DNA from: CAXXOK01 sp964497495
GTDB lineage: Bacteria > Bacillota > Clostridia > Christensenellales > Aristaeellaceae
Assembly (NCBI GenBank): GCA_964497495.1
Contig: CAZCCZ010000001.1
Location: 120,691-184,690 of the forward strand
DNA length: 64,000 bases
Reading direction: 5' to 3'
Below the pieces are notes generated by a model. That model had not been told where the DNA came from and searched no databases. It saw only the letters and a list, made by a program, of their open reading frames with translations. Below, in pieces: positions 1 to 8,482 of this stretch; positions within the stretch are counted from its first letter, which is position 1; every line of letters begins with the position of its first letter. Made by a program: the position numbers and the translations under genes.

Positions 1-414
1 CAACAGCTGGAGCGTTTTGGGCTGGCCGATGCCGCCGACCGCAAGGCGGCCGCCTACTCCGGCGGTATGCGCCGCAGGCTGGATATCGCCATGAGCCTGA
101 TGGGCGATCCGCAGCTGATCTTTCTGGACGAGCCGACCACGGGGCTGGACCCCGAAGGGCGGCAGGAAGTCTGGCGAACAGTCAAGGCGCTGGCTTCCAG
201 CGGCACTACGGTATTCTTAACAACGCAGTATCTGGAGGAAGCGGAGCAGCTGGCCGACCGTATCGCCATCCTGCACGAAGGCCGTATCCTGCAAAGCGGC
301 ACCTTGGCGGAACTGAAGCGACTGCTGCCGCCGGCGAAGGTCGAGTACATTGAAAAGCAGCCGACACTGGAGGATGTGTTCCTCTCCCTGACCGGAATCA
401 AGGAGGCCGTTTGA
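1..414 (+). CDS. ABC transporter ATP-binding protein, C-terminal part
   Basis: The gene runs in from before the window, so only the last 137 residues are seen. They contain the ABC signature (YSGGMRRRLDIA), the Walker B motif with its catalytic glutamate (LIFLDEPTTGLDP), a D-loop and a switch histidine position occupied by glutamine (TTQYLEEAE). The 'EPTTGLDPEGR' stretch and the short C-terminal tail resemble DrrA/NatA-type drug or antibiotic exporters. The stop codon lies one base before the ATG of the permease gene, so the two are one operon and presumably form one exporter. The substrate cannot be told from sequence. Confidence 0.93.
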   Translation, partial: QQLERFGLADAADRKAAAYSGGMRRRLDIAMSLMGDPQLIFLDEPTTGLDPEGRQEVWRTVKALASSGTTVFLTTQYLEEAEQLADRIAILHEGRILQSGTLAELKRLLPPAKVEYIEKQPTLEDVFLSLTGIKEAV

Positions 415-415
415 C

Positions 416-1189
416 ATGCAAGCAATCAAGAGCCACTTCCTGAGCGACCTGAACGTGATGCTGGGTCGTTCGATGCGTCATGTGTTCCGCAGCATGGATA
501 CCATTATCAAAGTCGCCGTAATGCCGATCGCCATGATGCTGATGTTTGTGTATGTGTTTGGCGGCGCGATTGAGACGGGCACGGCCAATTATGTGAACTA
601 CCTGCTGCCCGGCATTCTGCTGATGTCCATTGCCAGCGGCATCGCCTACACGGCGTACCGCCTGTTCCTGGACGTGCAGAAAGGCATCTTCGAGCGGTTC
701 GACACCATGCCCATCGCGCGCTCGGCGGCGCTGTGGGGGCATGTGCTTACGTCGCTGGTGTCCAACGCCATTTCTGTATGCGTGATCGTGCTGGTGGCGC
801 TGCTGATGGGCTTTCGCTCCCCCGCCGGGATCGGGGCATGGCTGGCGGTGGCAGGCATCCTTGCCTTGTTCACGCTGGCGCTTACCTGGATCGCCGTGAT
901 TGCTGGGCTGACCGCCAAATCGGTGGACGGTGCCAGCGCAATCGCCATGCCGCTGGTATTCCTGCCGTTCATCAGCTCCGCCTTCGTGCCCACCGCAACC
1001 ATGCCCGGGCCAGTGCGCGCCTTTGCCGAAAACCAGCCCGTGACGGCCATCGTAAACACCTTGCGTGGGCTGCTTGCAGTGCAGCCCGTCGACGGATCCA
1101 TCTGGGCTGCGTTGACGTGGTGTATGGGCATCATGGCGGTGGCGTATGGGATCGCCTTACGCCTGTATAACCGCAGAGCGACCCGATGA
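416..1189 (+). CDS. ABC-2 type transporter permease
   Basis: A 257-residue integral membrane protein with about six hydrophobic segments. It has the DrrB/ABC-2 layout: a cytoplasmic N-terminus, a first membrane segment near residues 30-50 and a final one just before the basic C-terminus (YNRRATR). It begins one base after the stop of the ATPase gene and is the likely membrane half of that exporter. The length is normal for the family. Role: efflux of a drug-like or lipid-like substrate, unidentified. Confidence 0.9.
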   Translation: MQAIKSHFLSDLNVMLGRSMRHVFRSMDTIIKVAVMPIAMMLMFVYVFGGAIETGTANYVNYLLPGILLMSIASGIAYTAYRLFLDVQKGIFERFDTMPIARSAALWGHVLTSLVSNAISVCVIVLVALLMGFRSPAGIGAWLAVAGILALFTLALTWIAVIAGLTAKSVDGASAIAMPLVFLPFISSAFVPTATMPGPVRAFAENQPVTAIVNTLRGLLAVQPVDGSIWAALTWCMGIMAVAYGIALRLYNRRATR

Positions 1190-1504
1190 CGGAGCGGCGC
1201 ACCTGGCGTGGATAACCGCAGATAAGGCAGGCACGCGGGAAGTGTCAAATATGTAGGACGAACGGTGATTGCAGGATAGCTCAACAGATGGAACTATGCA
1301 GGTGACAAGCAACTCACGAGGTAGACGTCAATATAGTGGACAGATGCCACAACACTCAACTACTACACCCACATCCCTACGTAAACCATGGTGGATTCTG
1401 TCAATCAGCTACCTACTTACGCTGCCAAGCCCACAAAAACGAGTAGTAATAAGCACGTTTTTGTACGAATTAACAGCTACTTTTCATAACGAATTTTGTA
1501 CATG
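1190..1504. other. Intergenic region without a recognisable gene
   Basis: About 315 bases between the ABC permease and the tRNA terminator. The base composition is more even than in the flanking genes. A 78-codon open frame exists on the plus strand (1269-1505), but it has no ribosome binding site and an amino-acid make-up unlike a protein, so I do not call it. No convincing promoter, RNA or repeat is seen. Confidence 0.4.
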
Positions 1505-1536
1505 AAAAAAGTCTTGCAAGAGTTATCTTGCAAGGC
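1505..1536 (-). terminator. Intrinsic terminator of tRNA-Ala
   Basis: Read on the minus strand, two copies of CTTGCAAG flank a six-base loop and are followed by a run of six T. The hairpin starts only a few bases after the encoded CCA end of the tRNA, so it is the tRNA's own terminator. Confidence 0.85.
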
Positions 1537-1538
1537 TT

Positions 1539-1614
1539 TGGTGGAGCATAGGAGATTCGAACTCCTGGCCTCGACAATGCGAATGTCGCGCGCTACCAAC
1601 TGCGCTAATGCCCC
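1539..1614 (-). tRNA. tRNA-Ala (anticodon CGC)
   Basis: The minus strand folds into a 76-base cloverleaf. The acceptor stem pairs GGGGCAT with ATGCTCC and includes the G3-U70 wobble that marks alanine tRNAs. The D-loop has AGTTGGTA, the anticodon loop reads TTCGCAT, the T-loop has GTTCGAATC, and the 3' CCA is encoded. The anticodon CGC reads GCG, which fits the GC-rich codon use of the flanking genes. It has its own promoter and terminator. Confidence 0.96.
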
Positions 1615-1634
1615 GTGTCGTGTCAGCGAGATAT

Positions 1635-1663
1635 ACTATAGCAAAAACCTTCTGAAAAAGCAA
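1635..1663 (-). promoter_or_regulatory. Promoter of the tRNA-Ala gene
   Basis: On the minus strand TTGCTT and TATAGT are separated by 17 bases, and the -10 box ends about 20 bases before the mature tRNA 5' end. This is a good sigma-A type promoter in the right place for a short 5' leader removed by RNase P. Confidence 0.7.
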
Positions 1664-1737
1664 GGGCGATTTTGAAAAATACGGCGTCTCCGGATAAATT
1701 TCCGACCTCAAATCCGTTCCCGTTTTGCGAAAATAGA

Positions 1738-1766
1738 TTGACATCCGTCGGAGATTATGGTAACTT
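1738..1766 (+). promoter_or_regulatory. Promoter and start of the rplU leader
   Basis: TTGACA is followed after 17 bases by TAACTT, which carries an extended -10 TG at 1758-1759. Transcription would start near 1773 and leave a leader of about 85 bases before rplU. That leader is rich in short complementary GC segments. Autoregulatory L21 leaders are known in this position in Bacillota; whether this is a member needs a covariance-model search. Confidence 0.55.
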
Positions 1767-1856
1767 ATTGCGGTAAGCCGCACAAGCGGGGTTTTCAAGT
1801 GCGCTTAAACGCGCCGCCTTACGCCTGGCGAGTATGGATATTGGAGGTGCTTTGCC

Positions 1857-2162
1857 ATGTACGCAGTGATCGTATCGGGTGGCAAGCAATACCGCGTAAC
1901 CAAGGGTGACATCATCTATGTGGAAAAGCTGGATCTGGCCGCGGAAAGCGCCGTGAACTTCGACGTGCTCATGATCGGTTCCGACGAGGGCGTGAAAATC
2001 GGCAACCCGACCGTGGAAGGCGCCAAGGTGGAAGGCAAGGTCGTGGGTCAGGTCAAGGGTGAGAAGATCATCATCTACAAGTACAAGAGCAAGAAGAACT
2101 ACGCGCGCAAGGCCGGCCACCGGCAGAATTATACCAAGGTGGAAATCACCGCGGTAGGCTGA
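1857..2162 (+). CDS. rplU: 50S ribosomal protein L21
   Basis: A 101-residue protein that starts MYAVIVSGGKQY and carries the family's central GxxKGE and C-terminal basic segment (KSKKNYARKAGHRQ). It binds 23S rRNA in the large subunit. A clear Shine-Dalgarno sequence (GGAGGT) lies nine bases before the ATG. It is the first gene of the rplU-prp-rpmA unit, with its stop overlapping the next start, an arrangement conserved throughout the Bacillota. Confidence 0.98.
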   Translation: MYAVIVSGGKQYRVTKGDIIYVEKLDLAAESAVNFDVLMIGSDEGVKIGNPTVEGAKVEGKVVGQVKGEKIIIYKYKSKKNYARKAGHRQNYTKVEITAVG

Positions 2163-2506
2163 TGACGCGCGTAACGGTCGAATACGAGGGGGCCGCGATC
2201 CGGCGGCTTCGGTGCCTGGGGCACGCGGGGGACGCCGAAGAAGGCGAAAACGTCGTATGCGCGGCGGTCAGCGTGCTGATGCAGACTTGCGTAAACGCGC
2301 TGGAGCGGATCGCCGGGCTTGCCCCGAAAACGACTGTGGACGAAGGTCGGGCACTGATCGCCGTGGAACTGCCCGCCGCTAACGGCGACGGGGCGCGGGA
2401 CGCCCAGACCATCCTCCGTACGACGGTGCTGGGGCTTACGGATATCTCCCATGAGTATCCGAAACTGGTGAAGGTCAACATTTTGAATGGGAGGAACCAA
2501 CCATGA
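2162..2506 (+). CDS. prp: Ribosomal-processing cysteine protease Prp
   Basis: A 114-residue protein between L21 and L27, where Prp (YsxB) is always found in Bacillota. The catalytic pair is visible: His21 in the GHAGDA motif and Cys33 in the VCAAVS motif. Prp removes the short N-terminal extension from L27 before or during ribosome assembly, an essential step in Staphylococcus aureus. The downstream rpmA product has exactly such an extension. Its start overlaps the rplU stop and its end overlaps the rpmA start, so the three are translationally coupled. Confidence 0.95.
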   Translation: MTRVTVEYEGAAIRRLRCLGHAGDAEEGENVVCAAVSVLMQTCVNALERIAGLAPKTTVDEGRALIAVELPAANGDGARDAQTILRTTVLGLTDISHEYPKLVKVNILNGRNQP

Positions 2507-2793
2507 TGAAGCTGAATTTGCAGTTTTTCGCGCATAAAAAAGGAATGGGTTCCACGCGTAACGGCCGCGAGAGCGAAAGCAAGCGTCTCGGGCCCAAGCG
2601 TGCGGACGGCCAGTATTCCCTGTCCGGCAACATTCTCGTGCGGCAGCGCGGCACGCACATCCATCCGGGCCTGAACGTGGGCAAGGGCAAGGACGACACG
2701 CTTTTCGCCATGGCCGACGGCATTGTGCGCTTCGAGCGTCTGGGCCGCGACAAGAAAAAGGTGAGCGTCTACCCCGTGGAGAACGCGCAGTAA
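2503..2793 (+). CDS. rpmA: 50S ribosomal protein L27 precursor
   Basis: A 96-residue protein of the bacterial L27 family, which reaches toward the peptidyl transferase centre. It begins MMKLNLQFFAHKKG. The first nine residues are the extension cut off by Prp after the two phenylalanines, leaving the mature AHKKG start. ATG codons stand at 2503 and 2506; the first overlaps the prp stop. The rest shows the conserved GSTRNGR, GNILVRQRGT and HPG segments. Confidence 0.98.
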   Translation: MMKLNLQFFAHKKGMGSTRNGRESESKRLGPKRADGQYSLSGNILVRQRGTHIHPGLNVGKGKDDTLFAMADGIVRFERLGRDKKKVSVYPVENAQ

Positions 2794-2815
2794 CCAAACC
2801 GCCAAAGCCAATCAG

Positions 2816-2846
2816 GAGCGCCGGGTTCGCCCGCGCTCTTTCGTTA
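2816..2846 (+). terminator. Hairpin terminator after rpmA
   Basis: GAGCG-C-CGGG, a TTCG tetraloop and CCCGCGCTC form a stem with one bulged base, followed by TTTCGTTAT. The UUCG loop and position 23 bases after the rpmA stop make an end of the ribosomal-protein transcript likely, although the T run is short. Confidence 0.55.
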
Positions 2847-2879
2847 TATGCCCGCACAGCGGGCCGGGGAGGGCTGAAT

Positions 2880-3575
2880 GTGATCGGTACCTTAATCAAC
2901 GTCGCGGCGATCCTCGCCGGTTCCGCGCTGGGGCTGCTACTGAAACGCAGCTTCCGCAAGAGTATCGCGGACGTGGTGATGCAGGGGCTGGGCCTGTGCG
3001 TGATTCTCATAGGCCTGACCGGGGCGTTGAAAACCGGAAACGTGCTGCTGATGATCCTCTCCGTGGTGGTAGGCGGCGTAACGGGCGCGTTGATCGGCAT
3101 TGACCGCCGCCTGAACCAGCTGGGCGAGTTCGCCCAGCGCAAGCTCGTGCGCAACAGCAACGCTGAAAACACCTTCGCGCGGGCCTTCGTTACGGCCAGT
3201 CTGGTGTTCTGCGTGGGCGCCATGGCGGTGGTCGGCGCGCTGGACAGCGGCATCCGCGGGGACCACAGCACGCTGATCGCCAAATCCGCGCTGGACGGGG
3301 TTGCTTCCATCGTCTTTGCAAGCGCGCTGGGCCCCGGCGTAATGCTCTCGGCCGTACCGGTTCTTTTGTATCAGGGGTCCATCGCGATGCTGGGCAATCT
3401 GGTGGCCCCTCTCCTGAGCGACACGGTTGTACAGGAGATGAGCGCCGTGGGCGGCCTGCTGATCGTCGGCATCGGGATCAACATGCTGCTGAAAACGGAA
3501 ATCAAGGTGGCCGATCTGCTGCCCGCCATCTTTGTGCCGTTCCTTTATTACCCCATTATCGGCCTGTTTGCATAA
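2880..3575 (+). CDS. DUF554 family membrane protein
   Basis: A 231-residue protein made almost entirely of membrane segments, about seven, with the DUF554 (YdfK/YqgA) hallmarks: MIGTLINVAAILAGSALG at the start, a central DSGIRGDHSTL segment and a GGLLIVGIGINML segment near the end. Its start is a GTG directly after a GGGGAGGG-like ribosome binding site. The function of the family is not established, although transport has been proposed. It stands alone between two terminators, with the convergent lysR gene downstream. Confidence 0.9.
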   Translation: MIGTLINVAAILAGSALGLLLKRSFRKSIADVVMQGLGLCVILIGLTGALKTGNVLLMILSVVVGGVTGALIGIDRRLNQLGEFAQRKLVRNSNAENTFARAFVTASLVFCVGAMAVVGALDSGIRGDHSTLIAKSALDGVASIVFASALGPGVMLSAVPVLLYQGSIAMLGNLVAPLLSDTVVQEMSAVGGLLIVGIGINMLLKTEIKVADLLPAIFVPFLYYPIIGLFA

Positions 3576-3674
3576 CGGAAGAATTCCCATAAACCGCTGC
3601 GCCCGCCGCTGTGTCCGCGGATACAGACGGATCGCTTTTCTTTCTCCGCGTCAAATGAATATCTGTACATAAGA

Positions 3675-3707
3675 CAAAGCGGCCGGCGCGTACGCCCGGT
3701 CGCTTTG
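3675..3707. terminator. Hairpin between convergent genes
   Basis: CAAAGCGGCCGG pairs with CCGGTCGCTTTG over 12 base pairs including one G-U. The AAA and TTT at the base of the stem would give a short T run on either strand. It lies between the DUF554 gene and the convergent lysR gene and probably ends both transcripts. Confidence 0.6.
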
Positions 3708-3761
3708 ATTCGGATTGACTGTCGAGAGGCGCGCGCCGCATTTTTCCCGTCGCGCCCTCCC

Positions 3762-4658
3762 CTATTCCTGCGCTTCTCTTTGGCGTCCTCTCTCCGCGCA
3801 CAACGCAATGAACCGTTTCGCGGTGGCGTTGAGGTACTTATTCTTATGCCATACGACGTTCGTCTGTTGGTATAATACCATATCTTCGATGGGGCGCGTA
3901 GCCACCACGCCCTCCTCGATATCCCGCCGCACCAGCTGCGCGGGAAGCACCGATATCCCCAGCCCCATGCCCACCGCGCGAATCAGCGCCTGGGTGCTGG
4001 CGCTTTCCCAGGCGGGTTTCAGGCTCAGGTCCCGCGCTGCGAACGCGCGCTGCAGGAACGTCCGCCCGGCGCTGCCCTCCTCGCGCGTCAGCAGATCGTA
4101 CGAAACCAGATCTTCCAGGCGCACGCGTTCCGCGGTCTGTAACGGGTGTCCTGGCACGAAAACGAGCGCTAGCTTCTCCTTGCCGAACGGCTGGCAGCGC
4201 AGTTCCTCGTGGTCGGCCGGCCCCTCGATCAGCGCGATGTCCAGCTGGTTGTCGAGCAAGGCCTCCTCCAGCCGGTTGCTGTTGGCGATCTGCACCCTGA
4301 CCCGGACGTGGGGCTTTTCTTCCTTCAGCCGCAGCACGAGCGAAGGCAGCTCGCAGTTGCCCAGCGTAATGTTGGCGCCCACCCGCAGGACGCCGATGGA
4401 ATCCCAGTCCTGCAACGTTTTCTCCATATCGTCGTACGTATCGGCGATATGGACGGCGTAAGCGTAAAGGGCTTTCCCGTTCTCGGTCAGGTACAGCCGC
4501 CGGTTGATGCGCTCGAACAGGCGGATGCCGTAATAACGCTCGATTTCCTGTATGGCTCTGGTTACGGCAGGCTGGCTCATGTGCAGTGCCTCGGCGGCTC
4601 GCGTGATATTCAGCGTTTCGTATACCGCAAGAAAAATACGGATGTGGCGCAGCGTCAC
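3762..4658 (-). CDS. LysR-family transcriptional regulator
   Basis: A 298-residue protein with the standard LysR plan: winged helix-turn-helix at residues 1-60 (MTLRHIRIFLAVYET, then AAEALHMSQPAVTRAIQEIE) and a two-lobed periplasmic-binding-type effector domain from about residue 88 onward. It is divergent from the chromate-transporter pair, sharing a short intergenic region, the usual arrangement for a regulator and its target. The effector is unknown. Confidence 0.93.
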   Translation of the reverse strand: MTLRHIRIFLAVYETLNITRAAEALHMSQPAVTRAIQEIERYYGIRLFERINRRLYLTENGKALYAYAVHIADTYDDMEKTLQDWDSIGVLRVGANITLGNCELPSLVLRLKEEKPHVRVRVQIANSNRLEEALLDNQLDIALIEGPADHEELRCQPFGKEKLALVFVPGHPLQTAERVRLEDLVSYDLLTREEGSAGRTFLQRAFAARDLSLKPAWESASTQALIRAVGMGLGISVLPAQLVRRDIEEGVVATRPIEDMVLYQQTNVVWHKNKYLNATAKRFIALCAERGRQREAQE

Positions 4659-4704
4659 GGCTCAATTTCCCCTTTCATGCCCGTTTGGTTATCATCTTCA
4701 TATC

Positions 4705-4734
4705 AATATAGCATTTTTTATATCGTGTTTGCAA
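4705..4734 (-). promoter_or_regulatory. Probable promoter of lysR; shared divergent control region
   Basis: On the minus strand TTGCAA and TATATT are 18 bases apart. The AT-rich stretch 4680-4745 also contains short near-palindromes (ATATCAATATAG) that could hold a LysR T-N11-A box for the divergent transporter genes. On the plus strand a TATAAT at 4738-4743 overlaps an upstream ATG. Confidence 0.45.
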
Positions 4735-4765
4735 CGTTATAATGGACTCGGAAGGGATGAAACGC

Positions 4766-5347
4766 ATGAACGGTAATTCAAGACCTTCGCGGGCCGGCAT
4801 GATCGGAAAACTGTTCGTATCCATGCTGTACATCAGCGCCTTCACTTTCGGCGGGGGTTTCGTGATCGTCTCCCTGATGAAAAAGCGCATCGTGGACGAG
4901 CTGCACTGGATTACGGAAGAAGAAATGCTCGATATGACAGCTATCGCCCAGTCCTCGCCGGGAGCGATCGCCGTGAACGCCGCCATTCTGGTGGGCAGCC
5001 GGGTGGGCGGCGCGGCGGGGCTGGCTGCCGCCGTCGTGGGCACCATCATTCCGCCGATGGTCATCCTGTCGGTCATATCCGTGATCTACGCGCAGTTCGT
5101 TTCCAACCCCGTCGTGGCCGCTCTTCTAAAAGGCATGCAGGCCGGCGTGGCCGCGGTGATCATGGACGTGGCGCTCTCCCTGGGTACAAACGTCGCTCGC
5201 AAGAAAAGCCTGCTTTCCTGGGCCATTCTGATTCTTTCGTTCGTATCGGTCGCCGTGTGGAAGGTCAACGTCGTCTACATCGTGCTGGCCGCCGCGGGCA
5301 TCGGCGTCCTCCATCTTCTTCTCGGCAAAAGGGGGCGCTCCGTATGA
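4766..5347 (+). CDS. Chromate-transporter (CHR) family protein, first half
   Basis: A protein of about 193 residues with the CHR-domain signature AFTFGGGFVIVSLMKKR, a conserved proline in QSSPGAIAVNAA and about six membrane segments. Short-chain CHR transporters work as a pair of such proteins. I choose ATG 4766 because GGAAGGG lies nine bases before it; ATG 4742 has no ribosome binding site and overlaps a TATAAT. Some pairs export chromate; in anaerobes the natural anion is often unknown. The end overlaps the next gene as ATGA. Confidence 0.88.
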   Translation: MNGNSRPSRAGMIGKLFVSMLYISAFTFGGGFVIVSLMKKRIVDELHWITEEEMLDMTAIAQSSPGAIAVNAAILVGSRVGGAAGLAAAVVGTIIPPMVILSVISVIYAQFVSNPVVAALLKGMQAGVAAVIMDVALSLGTNVARKKSLLSWAILILSFVSVAVWKVNVVYIVLAAAGIGVLHLLLGKRGRSV

Positions 5348-5910
5348 TCTGCCTTCAGTTGTTCATCAGCTTCCTGCAGGTGGGGCTTTTCAGCGTGGGC
5401 GGCGGCTACGCCGCCATACCGCTGATCCAGGCCCAGGTCGTGGACCGCTTCGGCTGGCTGAGCATGCAGGAGTTCACCAACCTGATCACCATCGCGGAAA
5501 TGACGCCGGGCCCCATCGCGGTCAATTCCGCCACGTTCGTCGGCATCCGTCTGGCAGGCATCGGCGGCGCGGTAATCGCCACGCTGGGCTGCATTCTTCC
5601 TTCCCTCGTCATCGTTACGCTGCTGTCTTGCCTGTACCGGAAATACGGCGGTGCGGACGCCGTGCAGAGCATCCTCTCCTGCCTGCGCCCGGCCGTGGTG
5701 GCGCTCATCGCTTCGGCGGGTCTTTCCATCCTGCTGCTGGCCTTCTTCGGCGGTAAGGCCGTAACGCTGTCAAACGTCAACTGGGTCTCCGTGGCCCTTT
5801 TCACGGCCGCTCTGCTGGCGCTGCGTGTGAAAAAATGGAGCCCCATTCTGGTCATGGCGGGTTGCGGCGTGATGAACCTGCTGTTCCAGCTCGCGACCGG
5901 CGGCGTTTAG
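5344..5910 (+). CDS. Chromate-transporter (CHR) family protein, second half
   Basis: A 188-residue protein homologous to its upstream neighbour: VGLFSVGGGYAAIPLIQ near the start, then AEMTPGPIAVNSATFVG and several membrane segments. The start ATG at 5344 overlaps the stop of the first CHR gene, so the two products are made together and probably form a heterodimeric carrier. The divergent LysR gene is the obvious candidate regulator. Confidence 0.9.
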   Translation: MICLQLFISFLQVGLFSVGGGYAAIPLIQAQVVDRFGWLSMQEFTNLITIAEMTPGPIAVNSATFVGIRLAGIGGAVIATLGCILPSLVIVTLLSCLYRKYGGADAVQSILSCLRPAVVALIASAGLSILLLAFFGGKAVTLSNVNWVSVALFTAALLALRVKKWSPILVMAGCGVMNLLFQLATGGV

Positions 5911-6003
5911 GCGGTTTTCAGGCAGCCTACCGGTACTCCGTTCTTCGCCGGCGGCCCCCCGCCGAACGGGAAAGGAGCCGGGCATTTTCTCGGATATACG
6001 GCA

Positions 6004-6035
6004 GCGCCGGGGAACGCAATCGCGTTCCCCGGCGC
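6004..6035. terminator. Strong hairpin between the CHR operon and the beta-helix gene
   Basis: A perfect 14-base-pair stem (GCGCCGGGGAACGC and its complement) closes on an AATC loop. It lies between two convergent genes and lacks a long T run, so it may act as a bidirectional terminator or as an mRNA 3'-end stabiliser. Confidence 0.65.
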
Positions 6036-6074
6036 GCCTGTTAACCCGCTTCGTTCCCGTACGCCCCGAACGGG

Positions 6075-8012
6075 TTACGCCTTCCAAACGGCCACGCGGT
6101 TGCGGCCGGGCTTAAGGGTCGCCAACGGCCCCGCCGTTACGCGCTCCCCGCGCGTTTCGCCCAGCAGGTCGCGCGTGAAATCCACGGGGGAACCGTCGGG
6201 ATTCTCGTACGCTTCCTCGGTAATGCGCGGCATGCCCAGCAGGGCCGTCGTAACCGTCGCGGACGACATCCCCGCCACCTGCTCGGGCACGTTCAGGTTC
6301 AGGTAGCACGCGTTCCCGTCGCAGACGATCTCCACATCCGCGGCACACGCGCACGCAAGCGGATTTTTCTCTCCCCGGAACGCCTTTGCGGAACCGAGAT
6401 AGGCGTTGCCGCCCGCGTACGCCGGTTGAGGCACCTTATAATACTTCTCCGCGTCGGTGTTCCCCTCCGCCAGCAGCCGCCGGTGATACTCCTCGGGGAG
6501 GCTGCAACCGTCGTAGCCCGCCGTACCGTGGCACCCCCAATCGTCCGCAAAGGCGCCGTCGCCCGTGAAAAGGTTGTTGTACATCCGATCGTCGCCGCTG
6601 TACACCACGGCGCACCCGGCCGCCTGCGTCGTGTGCGGGAAGTGGTAGGGCGTCGCCCGGTCCAGCACGTCGCCCCGGTGGATGTAACCCGCGATCAGGT
6701 TATGCGCCATGGCCGTGCCCTGCGCCATATTGTCGAAGAAATACCCGGACGCGAACACGTTGTTGTCCAGCAGGCACGGGCCGTGCGTAACCTCGATCAT
6801 CAGGTCGCGGTCGTTGTGGTGGAACACGTTCTGCGTCAGGCGCGTGCCCTGGGCCTGCCAGTCCAGCCAGGCGCCCATCGTGCAGTGGTGGATGTGGTTG
6901 TTCCGGATCACCACATCCACCGCGGCGTGCAGCTTGATACCGCCGATCTCCCAACCGAAAAACTCGTGTTTCACGGCGATGTTGTAGATGTGGTTGTGTT
7001 CGATGCGGCTGAACGCGCAGCCCATATGGCCCACGACGCCGTTTTGCCCGCAGTCGTGGATCACGTTGTCCCGTACGACGTGGGAGCCGATCTTTTCCTT
7101 GCACCAGCCCGCCTGCAGGGCGAGGAACACCGCTTCCATCTGGTACTGGTAACCCGGTTTGCGGCCAAAGCGGGTATACAGGTTGTGCCCCGTGGACGAT
7201 TCTTTTCCAAGGCTCACGGCGCTGCACTTCGCGTCGTGCAGGTCGTTCTTTTCGATGATCCATCCGCGGCTCCAGTGCGCGCCGACCATGCCGGGCTGGT
7301 CTGCCGTGGGCGGCGTAAACGGGCAGGCGGCCTGGCAGATTTCAAAGCCGCGCACCGTAATGTAGTTCAGGCCCGTTTGACGGGGATAGAAGCAGTAGGG
7401 GCGAACGTTGATCTCCACCACTTCCCGGTTGGGGTCGTACGCCTGAAAGTTGGCGTACAGAACGGTTTCCTTCTCCCCTGCCTGCGCGAACCACTGGTAC
7501 ACCGTCTGTTCCGGATGCAGGATTTTCTCCTGCCGCTTGAAGGGGTGCTGCCAGCCCGTTTCCCTCCGTTCGGCCTTCACGACGTCCTCCAGCGTGCGCG
7601 CCTCGTAGAAGGAGACGCCGTTGAGATACACGTCGCCGGTGTGCAGCACGTAATCCGTCGGCGCGATGAGCCAGTCCCCCTCGACGGCCCGGGCAAACGG
7701 GTTCCAGTCGCCGAACATGGCGTTGGGCAGCACTTTCTTCCATACGGTGCCCTTGTACTTCTCCCAGCCCTCCACAATTTCGGAGCCCTTGATCACCGCG
7801 CGTTCGCCGGGCGCCGCCTCGTACACGATGCGGCAGATGTCGCTAAGCCCGCCGTTTTGCGGGTCTACCCACTCGCGGTATTCGCCTGCGTGCACCACCA
7901 CCGTATCCCCCGCCACGGCAACCTGTGCCGCGCGGTTGATGGTCAGAAAAGGTTGTTCCGGGGTGCCCGCGCCGTGATCGTTTCCCGTTTTCGCCACGTG
8001 ATAAATCGCCAT
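6075..8012 (-). CDS. Right-handed parallel beta-helix protein
   Basis: A 645-residue protein that begins MAIYHVAKTGNDHGAGTPEQP, the DUF1565-type start of pectate-lyase-like beta-helix proteins. The core (about residues 210-440) is rich in repeated NxI/xIxxN turns such as VVRDNVIHDC, IEHNHIYNI and IRNNHIHHC. No signal peptide is visible, so it may act in the cytoplasm on imported glycan pieces, or the helix may be a binding scaffold. A GGGAGAGG ribosome binding site precedes the ATG. It is transcribed away from the sulfatase maturase and fucosidase genes. The substrate is unknown; a polysaccharide lyase or glycosidase is the usual function of the fold. Confidence 0.82.
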   Translation of the reverse strand: MAIYHVAKTGNDHGAGTPEQPFLTINRAAQVAVAGDTVVVHAGEYREWVDPQNGGLSDICRIVYEAAPGERAVIKGSEIVEGWEKYKGTVWKKVLPNAMFGDWNPFARAVEGDWLIAPTDYVLHTGDVYLNGVSFYEARTLEDVVKAERRETGWQHPFKRQEKILHPEQTVYQWFAQAGEKETVLYANFQAYDPNREVVEINVRPYCFYPRQTGLNYITVRGFEICQAACPFTPPTADQPGMVGAHWSRGWIIEKNDLHDAKCSAVSLGKESSTGHNLYTRFGRKPGYQYQMEAVFLALQAGWCKEKIGSHVVRDNVIHDCGQNGVVGHMGCAFSRIEHNHIYNIAVKHEFFGWEIGGIKLHAAVDVVIRNNHIHHCTMGAWLDWQAQGTRLTQNVFHHNDRDLMIEVTHGPCLLDNNVFASGYFFDNMAQGTAMAHNLIAGYIHRGDVLDRATPYHFPHTTQAAGCAVVYSGDDRMYNNLFTGDGAFADDWGCHGTAGYDGCSLPEEYHRRLLAEGNTDAEKYYKVPQPAYAGGNAYLGSAKAFRGEKNPLACACAADVEIVCDGNACYLNLNVPEQVAGMSSATVTTALLGMPRITEEAYENPDGSPVDFTRDLLGETRGERVTAGPLATLKPGRNRVAVWKA

Positions 8013-8482
8013 TTTACCTCTCCCTCAAGCCTTCGCGTTTGTTCGCGGAGCCGTTGTACGCAAGGCGCCGCCTTGATCAGAAAATCGCGGATGCGCGAGC
8101 GGCGCCCGCCCTGAGCATCCATTCCTACGTATTATTCGTTCTCCGCGCACCGTACCCTTTCGTTTTTCAAAAATCAGGCGGTCTCGAGTATGCCACGGGC
8201 GTGGTTTCGTAAAGGTTTTCCACTGGGAATCCGCGCTCGTAACGGCAGGGGTACGAAACCGATCTGCGATTATCCGGCCGATGCCTTGCATACCGTCTTC
8301 CGATTCCATTATAATGGATGCGAACCGCCCGGCGACCTTCCCGAAAACGGAAACGAAAAACGAGCTCACCGTCTTTCGACGAGGCGGCGGTCGCTTTTGC
8401 GCCGGGCCGACATTTCGCAACGTACGGAACGTCCCGTTTATAAACACGGTTTGAGCAGGAAAATCGCGGAGGAGGAATCCGT
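8013..8482. other. Divergent intergenic region
   Basis: 470 bases between the beta-helix gene (leftward) and the maturase gene (rightward). Open frames on both strands overlap each other and lack start signals, so I call no gene. The region contains the promoter at 8286-8315 and a palindrome CCATTATAATGG that overlaps its -10 box and could be an operator. Confidence 0.4.
8286..8315 (+). promoter_or_regulatory. Probable promoter of the maturase gene
   Basis: TTGCAT is followed after 18 bases by a perfect TATAAT. The -10 box sits in the 12-base palindrome CCATTATAATGG. Transcription from here would give a leader of about 160 bases before the TTG start at 8483. Confidence 0.45.

Noticed and set aside
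1269..1505. 78-codon open frame on the plus strand
   Set aside because: No ribosome binding site, Thr/Ser-rich composition from simple sequence, and it runs into the tRNA terminator.
8025..8447. 140-codon open frame on the minus strand upstream of the beta-helix gene
   Set aside because: Arg-rich, no domain, no start signal, overlaps frames on the other strand and the maturase promoter.
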